Source of the DNA: Haloterrigena gelatinilytica
Lineage (GTDB): Archaea; Halobacteriota; Halobacteria; Halobacteriales; Natrialbaceae
Reading direction: 5' to 3'
Assembly (NCBI RefSeq): GCF_013342145.1
Contig: NZ_JABUQZ010000001.1
Coordinates: forward strand, 4,216,001-4,280,000
DNA: 64,000 nucleotides
Below the pieces are notes generated by a model. The model had not been told where the DNA came from. It worked only from the letters and a program-made list of their open reading frames with translations, and searched no databases. Shown here in pieces: positions 33,076 to 41,543 of the stretch. Position 1 is the stretch's first letter. Each line of letters starts with the position of its first letter. The position numbers and the translations under genes are program-made.

Positions 33076-33469
33076 GGACGTTATTGATCCGGATGAGACC
33101 GAGGCACTACCGGAGGAGATCCTTGACGACGACGAGTTCCACGAGGATCTCTTGCTGGCAGTTCAACGATTTGGGCAGGATCTGAGCCGGCTCGCGGCCA
33201 AACGCGGGATCAACAACATGCAAACAATCTATTTCATCGCGTTCTCCCACCTCCTGGAGCTGTCGTGTCTCGAAGACGAAGACATTGTCAAGTTCGGGAA
33301 CTGGTTCGCAGAAGCGCTCGAGGAAGCCGTCGAGGATGGCGCAGTCTCGGCACAGCTGGACGAAGAAACCGCGAAGGAACAGCTCAGTAAAGCAGAGCAG
33401 CTCAAACGGGCGAAGAAACGGGCCAAGCAAAACCGTGGAAAACGCGGCAGTTCTGGCCTCGCAGGCTGA
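33068..33469 (+). CDS. Helical acidic protein
   Basis: A 133-residue protein, MSEDVIDPDETEALPEEILDDDEFHEDLLLAVQRFGQDLSRLAAKRG..., with an acidic start, long helices in the middle and a strongly basic end (KRAKKRAKQNRGKRG). The charge switch suggests a nucleic-acid contact at the C-terminus. In the operon with the LSM gene. Not recognised. Confidence 0.55.
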   Translation: MSEDVIDPDETEALPEEILDDDEFHEDLLLAVQRFGQDLSRLAAKRGINNMQTIYFIAFSHLLELSCLEDEDIVKFGNWFAEALEEAVEDGAVSAQLDEETAKEQLSKAEQLKRAKKRAKQNRGKRGSSGLAG

Positions 33470-33474
33470 AAGCG

Positions 33475-34953
33475 ATGACTGAGCACATAGAGCGTGTCGA
33501 CACAGAGGACGGGCCGGATGTCGAGGTGCCGGACAACTGTGTTCTCCTCTTACATCGTGATGCAGAGATCAACGAATACGACGGCCACCAGGTCCACAAG
33601 GGCGAAGCCGTGTCAGATCTGGATGTTCTGGACCTGCTGATCGATGTTCTGAACGGTCTAGGCAAGTCGCTCACGACAGAGCTGCGCGAGACGCTAACAA
33701 ACGGAGAGAGTGAGGACGAGAACAGAGAGCAGGAGGTCGAAGACACGGTAGAAGCCGATCAGGAAAGCGGGGACACAAATGAGGAAGCCGACAAGAGTGG
33801 AGACGACGAGCTGTCTGCACTAGAGCGGCGTGCCGCCCGCTTGGATGAAGAAGTCGCGGAAAACACGGCGTACACCCGAGAGGAGATTGTGGCAATCGCG
33901 TTCGACAAAGATGTGGACGAGGTCACGGACAGTAACAAGGCGTACCTCTACCAAATCCTGCCAGAGGCAGATCTCGAACTGGAGACGATGCCGGATCCAA
34001 ACAGCACGTCTGACCGGAATCTGTACTACCATGGAGAACAACCGGATATCGGGCCGGAGACGGACACTGACAGCGATACCGAACGGAGTGACGAGACCGC
34101 CGAGGGAGCTGGTGCCGTCCACCCGGATTACGTGGCGGACTGCCCGCACTGCGATTACAGCGAAGCGTTTCAGGACACGGATGAGGCAGCTGTTGCCCTC
34201 GATACCCACCTGTTGGACGAGCATCCAGACGAAGTGGCGACAGAGGACCAGGAGCATGATGCCCCTTTGGCGGGGTCGCCGCCCGACTCATCCGGCGGCG
34301 AAGACAGCGCCGCCGAGGATGATACAGGAAAAAGTCGGATGGGGGACGCTCCGACCGGCCACAGTGACGACGGCGGAGTCCCTGACACCGATGACGAGGA
34401 TGCGATCGACGAGATTGCACCGGTCTCGGCCGAAGACGAACAGCTCAACGACACCGTCTTCACAACGATCGAGGAAGACCCCTCGGAGACGTCGGTGGAA
34501 GACGAGGTCACTGACGACATCACGGATGTTCTCCCCGACGATATTTCGATCGAGGACCTGTCCAAAGCACACCTGATCAAACTGCTACACTACCGGACAG
34601 ACCGGTCACAGGAAGAGATCATGGAGCTCGTCGGCGCAACCCAATCGTATGTGTCGTCGGTGACTAATGGCCTCCCGGAGACGCAGGAACCGGAGGTCGT
34701 TGGCTCCCTGCACGAGTGCCGGGCGAACGACGTGGTCCGGTACGTGAAGTGCATCGAATGTGATGCGGTGTTCGACCTGGACGCAGTGGAGAACACAGGG
34801 CGACCGAAGTGGGACAACGAGCAGGATCCGATAACGCACGTGGACTGGTTCCAGCATAACGAGTTCGAAGGCTATGTAGTGAAACCAGAAGGTGAGGAGC
34901 CGCCGGCCCGGCCGCGTGGAGCGGTCAAAAACCACCGTGTCATCGAAGAATAG
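33475..34953 (+). CDS. Large acidic protein with zinc-finger and HTH-like parts
   Basis: A 492-residue, extremely acidic protein. A structured N-terminal 70 residues is followed by low-complexity Glu/Asp/Ser. A C2H2-type site (DCPHCDYSEAFQDTDEAAVALDTHLLDEH) lies near 220-250. A long disordered stretch leads to an HTH-like segment (YRTDRSQEEIMELVGATQSYVSSVTNG) near 375-400 and a final domain with Cys pair VKCIECDAVF. It is the last gene of the 32700-34953 unit. Possibly an element regulator; no family recognised. Confidence 0.6.
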   Translation: MTEHIERVDTEDGPDVEVPDNCVLLLHRDAEINEYDGHQVHKGEAVSDLDVLDLLIDVLNGLGKSLTTELRETLTNGESEDENREQEVEDTVEADQESGDTNEEADKSGDDELSALERRAARLDEEVAENTAYTREEIVAIAFDKDVDEVTDSNKAYLYQILPEADLELETMPDPNSTSDRNLYYHGEQPDIGPETDTDSDTERSDETAEGAGAVHPDYVADCPHCDYSEAFQDTDEAAVALDTHLLDEHPDEVATEDQEHDAPLAGSPPDSSGGEDSAAEDDTGKSRMGDAPTGHSDDGGVPDTDDEDAIDEIAPVSAEDEQLNDTVFTTIEEDPSETSVEDEVTDDITDVLPDDISIEDLSKAHLIKLLHYRTDRSQEEIMELVGATQSYVSSVTNGLPETQEPEVVGSLHECRANDVVRYVKCIECDAVFDLDAVENTGRPKWDNEQDPITHVDWFQHNEFEGYVVKPEGEEPPARPRGAVKNHRVIEE

Positions 34954-35095
34954 GCGGCCGCCAGCCTTTCTTTTTTCATGACGTTGGAGCTGATGACACT
35001 AAGACCTCTGACCGGACGTCACACGTGTGGCCGATCTGGACAGGTACCGCCGACCGATTAATAGGTTAAGGTGTGGGCGGTGTATACAGCAGTGT

Positions 35096-35497
35096 ATGGT
35101 GTCAGGAAACCGTTTCGTGCTGGGGGCGGCCGCGATTCGACCGGAGCGGACCCGGTTCACGTTCCCACAGCAACTGGTGACCGTTGAGGTGGTAGCACCG
35201 GGTGAACAAATAGTCTGGGCGGTTGATGAGGAGCGGGACGAGGCCCTGATTGGCCGGGACCAGGATTGGCTCGGGGACCGAGGCGACGTGATCGGTATGA
35301 AGATGGTGACTGAGAATCGGATGGTGACGGTTCCACGTGAGCTGTTTGAGCGCTTCGAGTTGTTTGAGACAGGGGAGACCGTGTTCTTCGTCGCGGATGC
35401 GGAGGAGCTGCGGAACGATGCATGCCGTGTCCTGACGGAGGACGATATGTTGACCGCGTTTGATCAGGAGATCGTGGACCGGTTCAAACCGGAGTAG
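35096..35497 (+). CDS. Possible AbrB-like protein
   Basis: A 133-residue protein, MVSGNRFVLGAAAIRPERTRFTFPQQLVTVEVV.... The middle, VIGMKMVTENRMVTVPRELFERFELFETGETVFFV, resembles a SpoVT/AbrB swapped-hairpin DNA-binding domain (basic turn, VPRELFERF, GETVFFV). The ATG at 35096 was chosen over the frame's extension to 35027, which crosses an AT-rich promoter-like stretch. Single gene; probable regulator, tentatively. Confidence 0.5.
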   Translation: MVSGNRFVLGAAAIRPERTRFTFPQQLVTVEVVAPGEQIVWAVDEERDEALIGRDQDWLGDRGDVIGMKMVTENRMVTVPRELFERFELFETGETVFFVADAEELRNDACRVLTEDDMLTAFDQEIVDRFKPE

Positions 35498-35592
35498 TCG
35501 GACGGAGCGCCGGTAAAAACTCTGGCGTTACTGTTCTTTGTCGAGGACGTGATGGAGTAGGAAGTCCTGTATAATGCGGTTGGAATGTCATG

Positions 35593-35626
35593 GATTAATT
35601 ATATAAATGTTATCCTCTGCTAACAT
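35593..35626 (+). promoter_or_regulatory. Promoter with inverted-repeat operator for the 35631 HTH gene
   Basis: A TATA element (ttaattatataa, 35594-35606) lies about 30 bases before the ATG at 35631. Between them is an inverted repeat ATGTTA (35607-35612) and TAACAT (35621-35626). The repeat covers the space between TATA and the expected leaderless start, the position for a repressor that blocks RNA polymerase. The HTH gene just downstream is the natural candidate for autoregulation. The position also argues for ATG 35631 over ATG 35607, which is part of the repeat. Confidence 0.55.
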
Positions 35627-35630
35627 TTCC

Positions 35631-35909
35631 ATGAGTGAGGAATCGGTGTTCCTTGATGATGTGACCGCTCGCATCATGCGGGTACTGCTAGAGAACCCGG
35701 CCGTATTCTACAACAAGTCACAGCTCACCAAGGCCGCTGACGTGTCTCGTCCAGCATTCTACGACCGGTTCGACGAACTCCGTGATCGGCGAATAATCGA
35801 ACCGGCCGAGGTCGTGTCCGGCCACCAGTACTGGACGCTCAACAGCGACTCGGAGCTCGCAAACGCCTTCTCGACACTACTGTATCCAGAGGGTGATAGC
35901 GCTGAGTGA
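35631..35909 (+). CDS. Winged-HTH regulator
   Basis: A 92-residue protein, MSEESVFLDDVTARIMRVLLENPAVFYNKSQLTKAADVSRPAFYDRFDELRDRRIIEPAEVVSGHQYWTLN, a clean winged helix of the ArsR/MarR-like haloarchaeal kind. It lies behind a TATA box and operator-like repeat and overlaps the next gene by 17 bases, as do regulator/partner pairs such as antitoxin and toxin. Confidence 0.75.
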   Translation: MSEESVFLDDVTARIMRVLLENPAVFYNKSQLTKAADVSRPAFYDRFDELRDRRIIEPAEVVSGHQYWTLNSDSELANAFSTLLYPEGDSAE

Positions 35910-36195
35910 GACTCGAGTGTTCGAATCGTTCGAAGATGCAGCAGCCTATGCTACGGCCGAGGCAATTGCGAATATAGCTGACGAAATCGACTGGGATGCG
36001 ATAAAGGCTCGGACGATCTACCGGTTCAACACGCGAATCATCATCGACGATGAACCGGTTGGCCGCATCAAGGTAGATGAAGACCATATCCACTTCTATG
36101 GCTTCAACGACCGCAGACGGAAGATTCGTGTGGTCGAGCAGGAGGATGCGAAACAACGCGTAGAAGAGTTGCGGAAGGACGCAGAGGGGGAGTAA
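35893..36195 (+). CDS. Partner of the winged-HTH gene, unknown function
   Basis: A 100-residue protein, MIALSETRVFESFEDAAAYATAEAIANIADEIDWDAI..., then a beta-rich middle and a charged helical end. It starts at a GTG inside the HTH gene. No toxin motif was recognised. Confidence 0.5.
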   Translation: MIALSETRVFESFEDAAAYATAEAIANIADEIDWDAIKARTIYRFNTRIIIDDEPVGRIKVDEDHIHFYGFNDRRRKIRVVEQEDAKQRVEELRKDAEGE

Positions 36196-36197
36196 CG

Positions 36198-36845
36198 ATG
36201 AAACTGAAGCTACCCGGTGCTGAGGACCAGCGGAACGAAGATATTATGCGGATGATCGAAGCGATCACCGCGGACCACGACAAACTCATCCGATTCACCA
36301 TCGAGGGCAGCATCTCGAAAGAGATCACGATCGACGCGATGTACGCCTTCGAGTCACAGGGAGAAGACATCTATGCGCTCTATGTCCCACGTTCCTTCCG
36401 AAAGCGAGCGTATCGGTCGAAGCAGGCGCTCCACGACACTATGCTCGACGGCCTGGAGGCGGAGATCATTGACATGGGTGACCTTGAGGATGAGGACCGG
36501 AAGCGGTGGTACAACGATATCACGGCCAAACAGGACCCGATCACGTCGGTCTATGTGTTCGTGAAGACAACGGACGACGGCCGGTACAAGGACCACTGGA
36601 AGTATTATCGCGGCAATTCCGAGGAAGACATCCGCGAACATGAGGACTTGCCGAAGCCGTCAGCAGACGAGAAGTGGGTGTACTACTGCCTCGGGAATAT
36701 CGCAGAGCTCCGTGAGAACGCAGAGAAGTACAGTTTCGATCTGCGGAAGCATTTCAACGGCGCTGTTCCGACGGATTTGCTGTGGTTGACGGACGAAAAC
36801 GAACTCCGCGAGTTGCGGGAAACGGTGTCAGCGAACCATGAGTGA
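36198..36845 (+). CDS. Element protein of unknown function
   Basis: A 215-residue mixed alpha/beta soluble protein, MKLKLPGAEDQRNEDIMRMIEAITADHDKLIRFTIEG..., with aromatic-rich central segments (DHWKYYRGN, EKWVYYCLGNIAELR). Two bases after its neighbour and overlapping the next gene by 8. No family recognised. Confidence 0.55.
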   Translation: MKLKLPGAEDQRNEDIMRMIEAITADHDKLIRFTIEGSISKEITIDAMYAFESQGEDIYALYVPRSFRKRAYRSKQALHDTMLDGLEAEIIDMGDLEDEDRKRWYNDITAKQDPITSVYVFVKTTDDGRYKDHWKYYRGNSEEDIREHEDLPKPSADEKWVYYCLGNIAELRENAEKYSFDLRKHFNGAVPTDLLWLTDENELRELRETVSANHE

Positions 36846-37191
36846 GTACCATACGCTTGAACTGGAGGTCGGTGACGGGTTTGTCCGGGTCGAGGGCGAG
36901 GAGTTCGACCGTGACCAGGACCTAGAGACGATCCTCAAGGAGACCGCCGATATGGAAACGAAGGCGGAGAAGATACAGCGGGAGTTCGGAAACGCCTGTG
37001 GCCGCGAGCTTGCGGTCCGCCGCGTGAACAAGCTGATGGACGACCTCGGGCTGACACCGATGGAACGGTTCGACGTCGCTCTCGACATCATGAGCAGTCT
37101 GCAGTACAAGGTGCATCGGCCGTGGCGAGAGCAACCGTCCTACGGCGATACCTGGGGCGACGAAGACGAAAGAGAGGGTGATACGCGGTGA
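36838..37191 (+). CDS. Element protein of unknown function
   Basis: A 117-residue protein, MSEYHTLELEVGDGFVRVEGEEFDRD..., beta at the start and then helical (ADMETKAEKIQREFGNACGRELAVRRVNKLMDDLGL). Overlaps both neighbours by 4-8 bases. Not recognised. Confidence 0.5.
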   Translation: MSEYHTLELEVGDGFVRVEGEEFDRDQDLETILKETADMETKAEKIQREFGNACGRELAVRRVNKLMDDLGLTPMERFDVALDIMSSLQYKVHRPWREQPSYGDTWGDEDEREGDTR

Positions 37192-37523
37192 GCAATGTCC
37201 GGAAGATTCCGGTGGCCGACCCGGAACAGGTCGAACTCGAGGTCGAGGTCTGTGGGAAGGGCCGCGGCTACTACCTGAAGATCCCGAAGAAGCACTTACC
37301 GGGTTCCCAGGTTTCAGCGGCTGTGGTCGAGATCGAGGACGTTCCGATGACACTGCACCGGGCGGTTAGCACCCAGTTCACGTTTCCAAAATTCCTCGTG
37401 GACCTCCTGTCGCTGTCGGAAGACGACACAGTCACGGTCCGGGTGCTCGGTGTCCTCAAGAAACAGCGGCTGGAAAAAAAGATCGGACAGAACACTGGAG
37501 AGGGTGAAGCAGATGGGAACTGA
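37188..37523 (+). CDS. AbrB-like small protein
   Basis: A 111-residue protein (GTG start), MSNVRKIPVADPEQVELEVEVCGKGRGYYLKIPKKHL.... The stretch AVSTQFTFPKFLVDLLSLSEDDTVTVRVLGV resembles an AbrB/SpoVT hairpin with FPKFLVDLL in place of the usual VPKELRE. Probably a DNA-binding regulator or antitoxin type; tentative. Confidence 0.45.
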   Translation: MSNVRKIPVADPEQVELEVEVCGKGRGYYLKIPKKHLPGSQVSAAVVEIEDVPMTLHRAVSTQFTFPKFLVDLLSLSEDDTVTVRVLGVLKKQRLEKKIGQNTGEGEADGN

Positions 37524-37902
37524 AGTCTGGACTATCGACGCACTTATCGAGCTTTTGAAGCACGAACGCGATCAGATGGCAGACGACGAGAAGCCGTATA
37601 TTCTGATCGGCACCCACGCTGAAGAGACGCTGACGTTCGAGATCCTGGATAACGGCCTCTTTCAGATGGGGACGCACATCTACGCCGGTCTGACAGAAGG
37701 TGAGAACGGATTGATGGGGATGAAGGTGAACACCGATCTGCAAGGCTGTCTTATTGCTGACCCCGAGCAGGTTGCAGAGGACGCGAAAGCGGCAGCGATC
37801 ACGGTTGATCGTGTGCGAGACGAAATTATCCAAGACGCCGATCGCGAAGACGAACAGGCTGGTAACGGCGAATATGAAGACTACGGAGGTGATCACACGT
37901 GA
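37513..37902 (+). CDS. Element protein of unknown function
   Basis: A 129-residue protein, MGTEVWTIDALIELLKHERDQMADDEKPYILIGTHAEETLTFEIL..., with a small alpha/beta fold and an acidic tail. The ATG at 37513 lies inside the end of the previous gene. Not recognised. Confidence 0.5.
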   Translation: MGTEVWTIDALIELLKHERDQMADDEKPYILIGTHAEETLTFEILDNGLFQMGTHIYAGLTEGENGLMGMKVNTDLQGCLIADPEQVAEDAKAAAITVDRVRDEIIQDADREDEQAGNGEYEDYGGDHT

Positions 37903-38087
37903 GCGACATGCACAGGGTACGGGTCGTGGAGACCGAGAGCGAGGCAAATCAGGTGCTGGAAGAGATGGACGACGAGGGGTATCAGCCCGTCGACACAGCG
38001 ATCTCCCACGACCGGGATTCGACTCGGATACTGATCGTGTTCGAGCGCCGCGGCTACCCGTTCGACGAAGACGGTGATCTCCAGTGA
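37899..38087 (+). CDS. Small alpha/beta protein
   Basis: A 62-residue protein (GTG start), MSDMHRVRVVETESEANQVLEEMDDEGYQPVDTAIS..., beta-alpha-beta with the layout of short DUF1737-like or DUF4177-like proteins. Overlaps the previous gene by 4 bases and the next by 4. Confidence 0.5.
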   Translation: MSDMHRVRVVETESEANQVLEEMDDEGYQPVDTAISHDRDSTRILIVFERRGYPFDEDGDLQ

Positions 38088-38206
38088 CCTTACCGAACGT
38101 GTTCGCGGAACGGGTGCAGGAAACCTACGACAAATCGGTCGAGCCGCCGATCCACTGTTCGGTTGACGGTACCTGTTGGATCGAGATCGGGACGGAGGAG
38201 GTTTGA
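38084..38206 (+). CDS. 40-residue protein
   Basis: MTLPNVFAERVQETYDKSVE..., with CSVDGTCWIEI near the end (two cysteines). GTG start overlapping the upstream TGA by 4 bases. It is supported by packing only. Confidence 0.4.
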   Translation: MTLPNVFAERVQETYDKSVEPPIHCSVDGTCWIEIGTEEV

Positions 38207-38211
38207 TCCAG

Positions 38212-38406
38212 ATGGTCATCGAGCAGCAGGGAAGCGGTATCAACCCGTATCCGGCGGAGCATCATCAGTGCCGGGCGTGCGGTGCTTCATTTTTCATTTA
38301 CCGACGGTCATATACGCCACTGTACTGCCCGAAATGCGGGAGCGGTCCCGCTCTTCAGCGAATACTATCATGGATCGGCGATCTGGTTCGGCGTACACGG
38401 AACTGA
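38212..38406 (+). CDS. Small zinc-ribbon protein
   Basis: A 64-residue protein with a four-cysteine ribbon: CRACGASFFIYRRSYTPLYCPKCGSG. The ATG at 38212 follows the previous stop by five bases. Last gene of the 35631-38406 run; a terminator-like hairpin begins at its stop. Confidence 0.6.
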   Translation: MVIEQQGSGINPYPAEHHQCRACGASFFIYRRSYTPLYCPKCGSGPALQRILSWIGDLVRRTRN

Positions 38407-38441
38407 GGATACAATCCTCGGTTCGATAACCAATATTTTTT
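38405..38441 (+). terminator. Probable transcription terminator
   Basis: A perfect 6-bp hairpin GAGGAT-ACA-ATCCTC (38405-38419) overlaps the stop codon of the zinc-ribbon gene. A second short one follows (GGTT-CGAT-AACC), then the T-rich run ATATTTTTT at about 38433-38441. T-runs terminate archaeal transcription, so this probably ends the operon. Confidence 0.5.
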
Positions 38442-38452
38442 GCGGAGCAACA

Positions 38453-38590
38453 GGTGGCGGCATCAGGAAATTGAGTGTACCCGGGGCACGGGGATTCGCC
38501 CTGCGTTTGCGTCAGACCGACGGGGTACGACACCGCGGCAGCCTAACAGACTGACGGTGGGCAGACACTTCGGACCTCCCTGCCGCCACA
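38453..38590. ncRNA. Candidate folded RNA between convergent operons
   Basis: A long-range helix pairs GTGGCGGCA (38454-38462) with TGCCGCCAC (38581-38589). Inside it GTACCC pairs with GGGTAC, GGG with CCC around ATTCG, and GTCAG with CTGAC. The 237 bases between 38407 and 38643 have no gene. It could instead be a terminator region for the two converging operons. Strand is not determinable. Confidence 0.3.
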
Positions 38591-38643
38591 CACTGCTCCG
38601 CACTATACAATTCACCATAACCAGGTGATACGTCAGATCCGAC

Positions 38644-40875
38644 TCAGTGTGTGAGCACTTCTGTCCCGGGTGATGAAACGAGTCGGCCGTGATCCTGGAT
38701 ATACGTGTATAGGTCGAGATACACGTCTGCACAGCTTTTCGCCGGGTCCTGTCCCTTCTTCGGTGTGGTCAGCGTCTCCCAGTTTCCGATCAGGACACAC
38801 CGCTTCTTTGCCCGTGTCAGCGCCACGTTGAGACGACGCGGTCCCTCGTTCTTGAACTCCAAGAAGCCGGCGTCCATATCCGGATTACTGCGGACGAACG
38901 AGACGATGATCGCTTCCTTCTCGCTGCCCTGGAAGGAGTCGACCGTGCTCACCTTCACCCCGTAGATTTCGTGCCGCTGGAGCTCCGTCTTGATTGTCGT
39001 GCATTGGCCCGCGTACATCGCGATGATCCCGACATCGTCCGCATCAACACCGTTGTTCAACAGGCGCTGTGCCTGTCCAACGGCTGCCTGTGCCTCTTCG
39101 TGGTTTTTCTTGCTCGTTCCGTGATCGGCGTCCTCATCACGGATATCGATTCCGACCAACGGCGGCATCTCGTTGATCGTCCATTCCGCGTTTTGCTCGG
39201 CATCCTCGAGCTTGCCGTTGTAGAACGCCTGATTCGAGAAGCCAGCGATTGTTTCGTTCATGCGGTACTGGCGGCGGAGCGTGACAGAGATGTTCTCGTC
39301 GTACAGATCCAACAGCCGCTCGAACAACGGCCGGTGCATATTCTCCCGCCGCATGGTCTCGTCCGAGCAGTGCGGTGGCAGCTGTTTGTGATCTCCTGCC
39401 AGGATCAATTGCTCTGACCGATAGAACGGGATGAGCGTCGACGGGATATCTGCCTGCGTGGCTTCGTCGATCACACAGAGATCGAACTCGTTCTTGGTGA
39501 AGTTGGCGGCGCGGTTGGTGGTGGCTCCGACGACATCGGCGTGGTACTTGCTGCGTCCGGTATACTGTGAGCGGACCGTTTCATCGGTGATCCGATGGCC
39601 GTCGCGAGCGATTCGGAGTTCGCCCTCGAGGTCCGCCTGGTACAGCTGATCGGTCGCCAGCAGGTTGTCAACGGCCTGGTTCGAGTGGGCGCAGGCCAGA
39701 ACCCGTTTCCCGTCCTTTACAGCCTCGCGGATGATGGTGGCTAGCGTCCGTGTCTTCCCGGTGCCTGGCGGGCCATGGATACAGAACACGTCTTCCGAAC
39801 GGAGTGCGGCTTCCGCTGCCTGTTGCTGGTACCGATTGAGCTGGTCTCGGTCGAAGTCGACGGCGAGCGCCGAATCGAAGTTCAACAGTGCTCTGCCGCC
39901 GATGATCTCTCGTTTTTGGGTGTCCTGCCAGACCTCGTCGATCGCGTCTCGTTTGCGTTCGTTCGCGAGCGGGTCATGAAGTTCGACGATCGAGACCGGG
40001 ACCTCCTCTTTGAGGTGGAGCGCTGCGAACTCGGGGGCATCAGATGTGTCCCAGTCCGGTTGGATCCGGAACCCGTCATCGAAGACATCGGTGATTCTGG
40101 CGTCGAACGGGAATCCGTCCTCTTCACGGTCCCTCCCGACCACTACTTCCACATTGTATCGGAGGTCGGAGTCGGTTCTGAGATCGAGGTCCGGGTCCTC
40201 TTTTGCGTCGGCGTCGATTCGAAGGGTGATTTTATCGCGTTCTGCCGATACGGCACCGCGAGCGGTGAGTTCGGAGACCGCGATGCGTTGCCGTTCCAGT
40301 TGTTGGATCGGGGTGTCGTGGATCTCCTCTCGGCGTTCCTCTCGTTCGCTGTCGTCGTTGGTTTCGACCAGTTCCACGAGATCGTCGTAGAGTTGATCCA
40401 TTTCGTCTTCACTGGCCGGGCTTTCAGCAGCGATCTCGGTTGCTGAGCCACCGAGACCGGTGTCCGTCGTTTCGACATCGGCCAGGAATGACGGTGTTTC
40501 TGGCGGGGTGTAGTCCGGGTGCCAGAATCGGAGTCGGTACCCGATATATACTCGGCCGAGCGTGTTCGTTTGGACCGGTGTGAGTTTCTCGCGGGCGACA
40601 TCGAAGTAGAAGATTGTTGGACGACCGTGGTGATTCCGGAGAATGACGTATTCGCCGGTCAGTTCGGCACTGTCTTCTTCGTGGAGTGGGATCCACAGCT
40701 GCTGGTTGTCTTGGCGGAGTTCGGAGTATTGTTTGAAGCTGGCGAGGATTTCGTCCGTCGGGATTTGGTCGTCGATTCCCCACGTGCCGGTGTTCATTCG
40801 CGACTGTCGGTTGAGGTGTAGTACGCGAGGCTCGTAGGTGTGGAATTCGTCCACAACCGCTTGGATAACGCTCAT
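38644..40875 (-). CDS. SF1 helicase of the Upf1/IGHMBP2 type
   Basis: A 743-residue helicase. About 350 N-terminal residues include an acidic coiled segment and a beta domain. Motif I CIHGPPGTGKTRTLATII is near residue 365, motif Ia ACAHSNQAVDNLL, motif II VIDEATQAD near 468, motif III LAGDHKQLPP, motif V VSTVDSFQGSEKEAIIVSFVRS, and motif VI NVALTRAKKR. All are intact. Such AAA_11/AAA_12 enzymes unwind RNA or DNA 5' to 3'; stand-alone copies are frequent in defence islands and mobile elements. The ATG at 40875 was chosen because the extension to 40971 is Pro/Arg-rich. A separate minus-strand unit. Confidence 0.88.
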   Translation of the reverse strand: MSVIQAVVDEFHTYEPRVLHLNRQSRMNTGTWGIDDQIPTDEILASFKQYSELRQDNQQLWIPLHEEDSAELTGEYVILRNHHGRPTIFYFDVAREKLTPVQTNTLGRVYIGYRLRFWHPDYTPPETPSFLADVETTDTGLGGSATEIAAESPASEDEMDQLYDDLVELVETNDDSEREERREEIHDTPIQQLERQRIAVSELTARGAVSAERDKITLRIDADAKEDPDLDLRTDSDLRYNVEVVVGRDREEDGFPFDARITDVFDDGFRIQPDWDTSDAPEFAALHLKEEVPVSIVELHDPLANERKRDAIDEVWQDTQKREIIGGRALLNFDSALAVDFDRDQLNRYQQQAAEAALRSEDVFCIHGPPGTGKTRTLATIIREAVKDGKRVLACAHSNQAVDNLLATDQLYQADLEGELRIARDGHRITDETVRSQYTGRSKYHADVVGATTNRAANFTKNEFDLCVIDEATQADIPSTLIPFYRSEQLILAGDHKQLPPHCSDETMRRENMHRPLFERLLDLYDENISVTLRRQYRMNETIAGFSNQAFYNGKLEDAEQNAEWTINEMPPLVGIDIRDEDADHGTSKKNHEEAQAAVGQAQRLLNNGVDADDVGIIAMYAGQCTTIKTELQRHEIYGVKVSTVDSFQGSEKEAIIVSFVRSNPDMDAGFLEFKNEGPRRLNVALTRAKKRCVLIGNWETLTTPKKGQDPAKSCADVYLDLYTYIQDHGRLVSSPGTEVLTH

Positions 40876-41100
40876 TGATTGGATCAAGGGGGTCCGCTTT
40901 GGGGGAGGGATGTTCGTGGTTCGGTAGCGGGTACTAGGCGGGTACGGCCGATATGCCAATAAGTCTTTCAATAGCGGAGTGAAAGTGAAAAGTGGTGAAA
41001 TTAGGCTCCCCTAGTGTTCTTGCGTGTATTCTAGTAGGCGGTTTTTCGCCACTGGAGCTGTTTTGTCACAGCTCGGAATATAGCTGAGAGGTAAGAGAAG

Positions 41101-41134
41101 GGTTTAATATATAAATTTTGATACGAACGTTCGT
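41101..41134 (+). promoter_or_regulatory. Promoter with palindromic operator for the 41148 HTH gene
   Basis: A TATA run (tttaatatataaatttt, 41103-41119) is followed by the perfect 12-base palindrome ACGAACGTTCGT at 41123-41134, ending 13 bases before the GTG at 41148. The palindrome lies between TATA and the expected start, so binding would repress. Its core CGAACGTTCG recurs at 26109 and 62331 in other gene-free parts of the element. Confidence 0.5.
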
Positions 41135-41147
41135 AGCAGGTGATGGG

Positions 41148-41348
41148 GTGAGCCGGAAAACACGGATCAAACGCGTCCTCGAACGGGCAGACAAACCGCT
41201 ATCCACGAACGAGGTCGCCGCCCGAGCGAGCGTCGCATGGCACACAGCCCGAGACGACCTCGAAGAACTCCACGACGAGGGCGCGGCGTACAGGACGGAA
41301 CTGAACAACCGGCTCACCATGTGGTGGGATTGCGAAATCCCCCTGTAA
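41148..41348 (+). CDS. Small HTH protein
   Basis: A 66-residue protein, MSRKTRIKRVLERADKPLSTNEVAARASVAWHTARDDLEELHDEGAAYRTELNNRLTMWWDCE, a compact winged helix-turn-helix. Leads an operon behind a palindromic operator and is the likely binder of it. The GTG at 41148 is the only start downstream of the palindrome. Confidence 0.65.
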   Translation: MSRKTRIKRVLERADKPLSTNEVAARASVAWHTARDDLEELHDEGAAYRTELNNRLTMWWDCEIPL

Positions 41349-41375
41349 GATACCGGAACAACACTGGTGACGACG

Positions 41376-41543
41376 ATGGAGCTTGATGAGCACGAACTAG
41401 TTCAAGAGATCGCTGAGGTCATCCAGAAGGCAGATGATGACCGACTGCCGGATGACACGATATGGTATGGCGATGCACAAACGCTGCCAGAGGCGATAGC
41501 GAGACGCGTCGTAAATATCCGCGAGAAAGGTGGTAACGAGTGA
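41376..41543 (+). CDS. Small element protein
   Basis: A 55-residue acidic helical protein, MELDEHELVQEIAEVIQKADDDRLPDDTIWYGDAQTLPEAIARRVVNIREKGGNE. Its stop overlaps the next GTG by four bases. Not recognised. Confidence 0.45.
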   Translation: MELDEHELVQEIAEVIQKADDDRLPDDTIWYGDAQTLPEAIARRVVNIREKGGNE

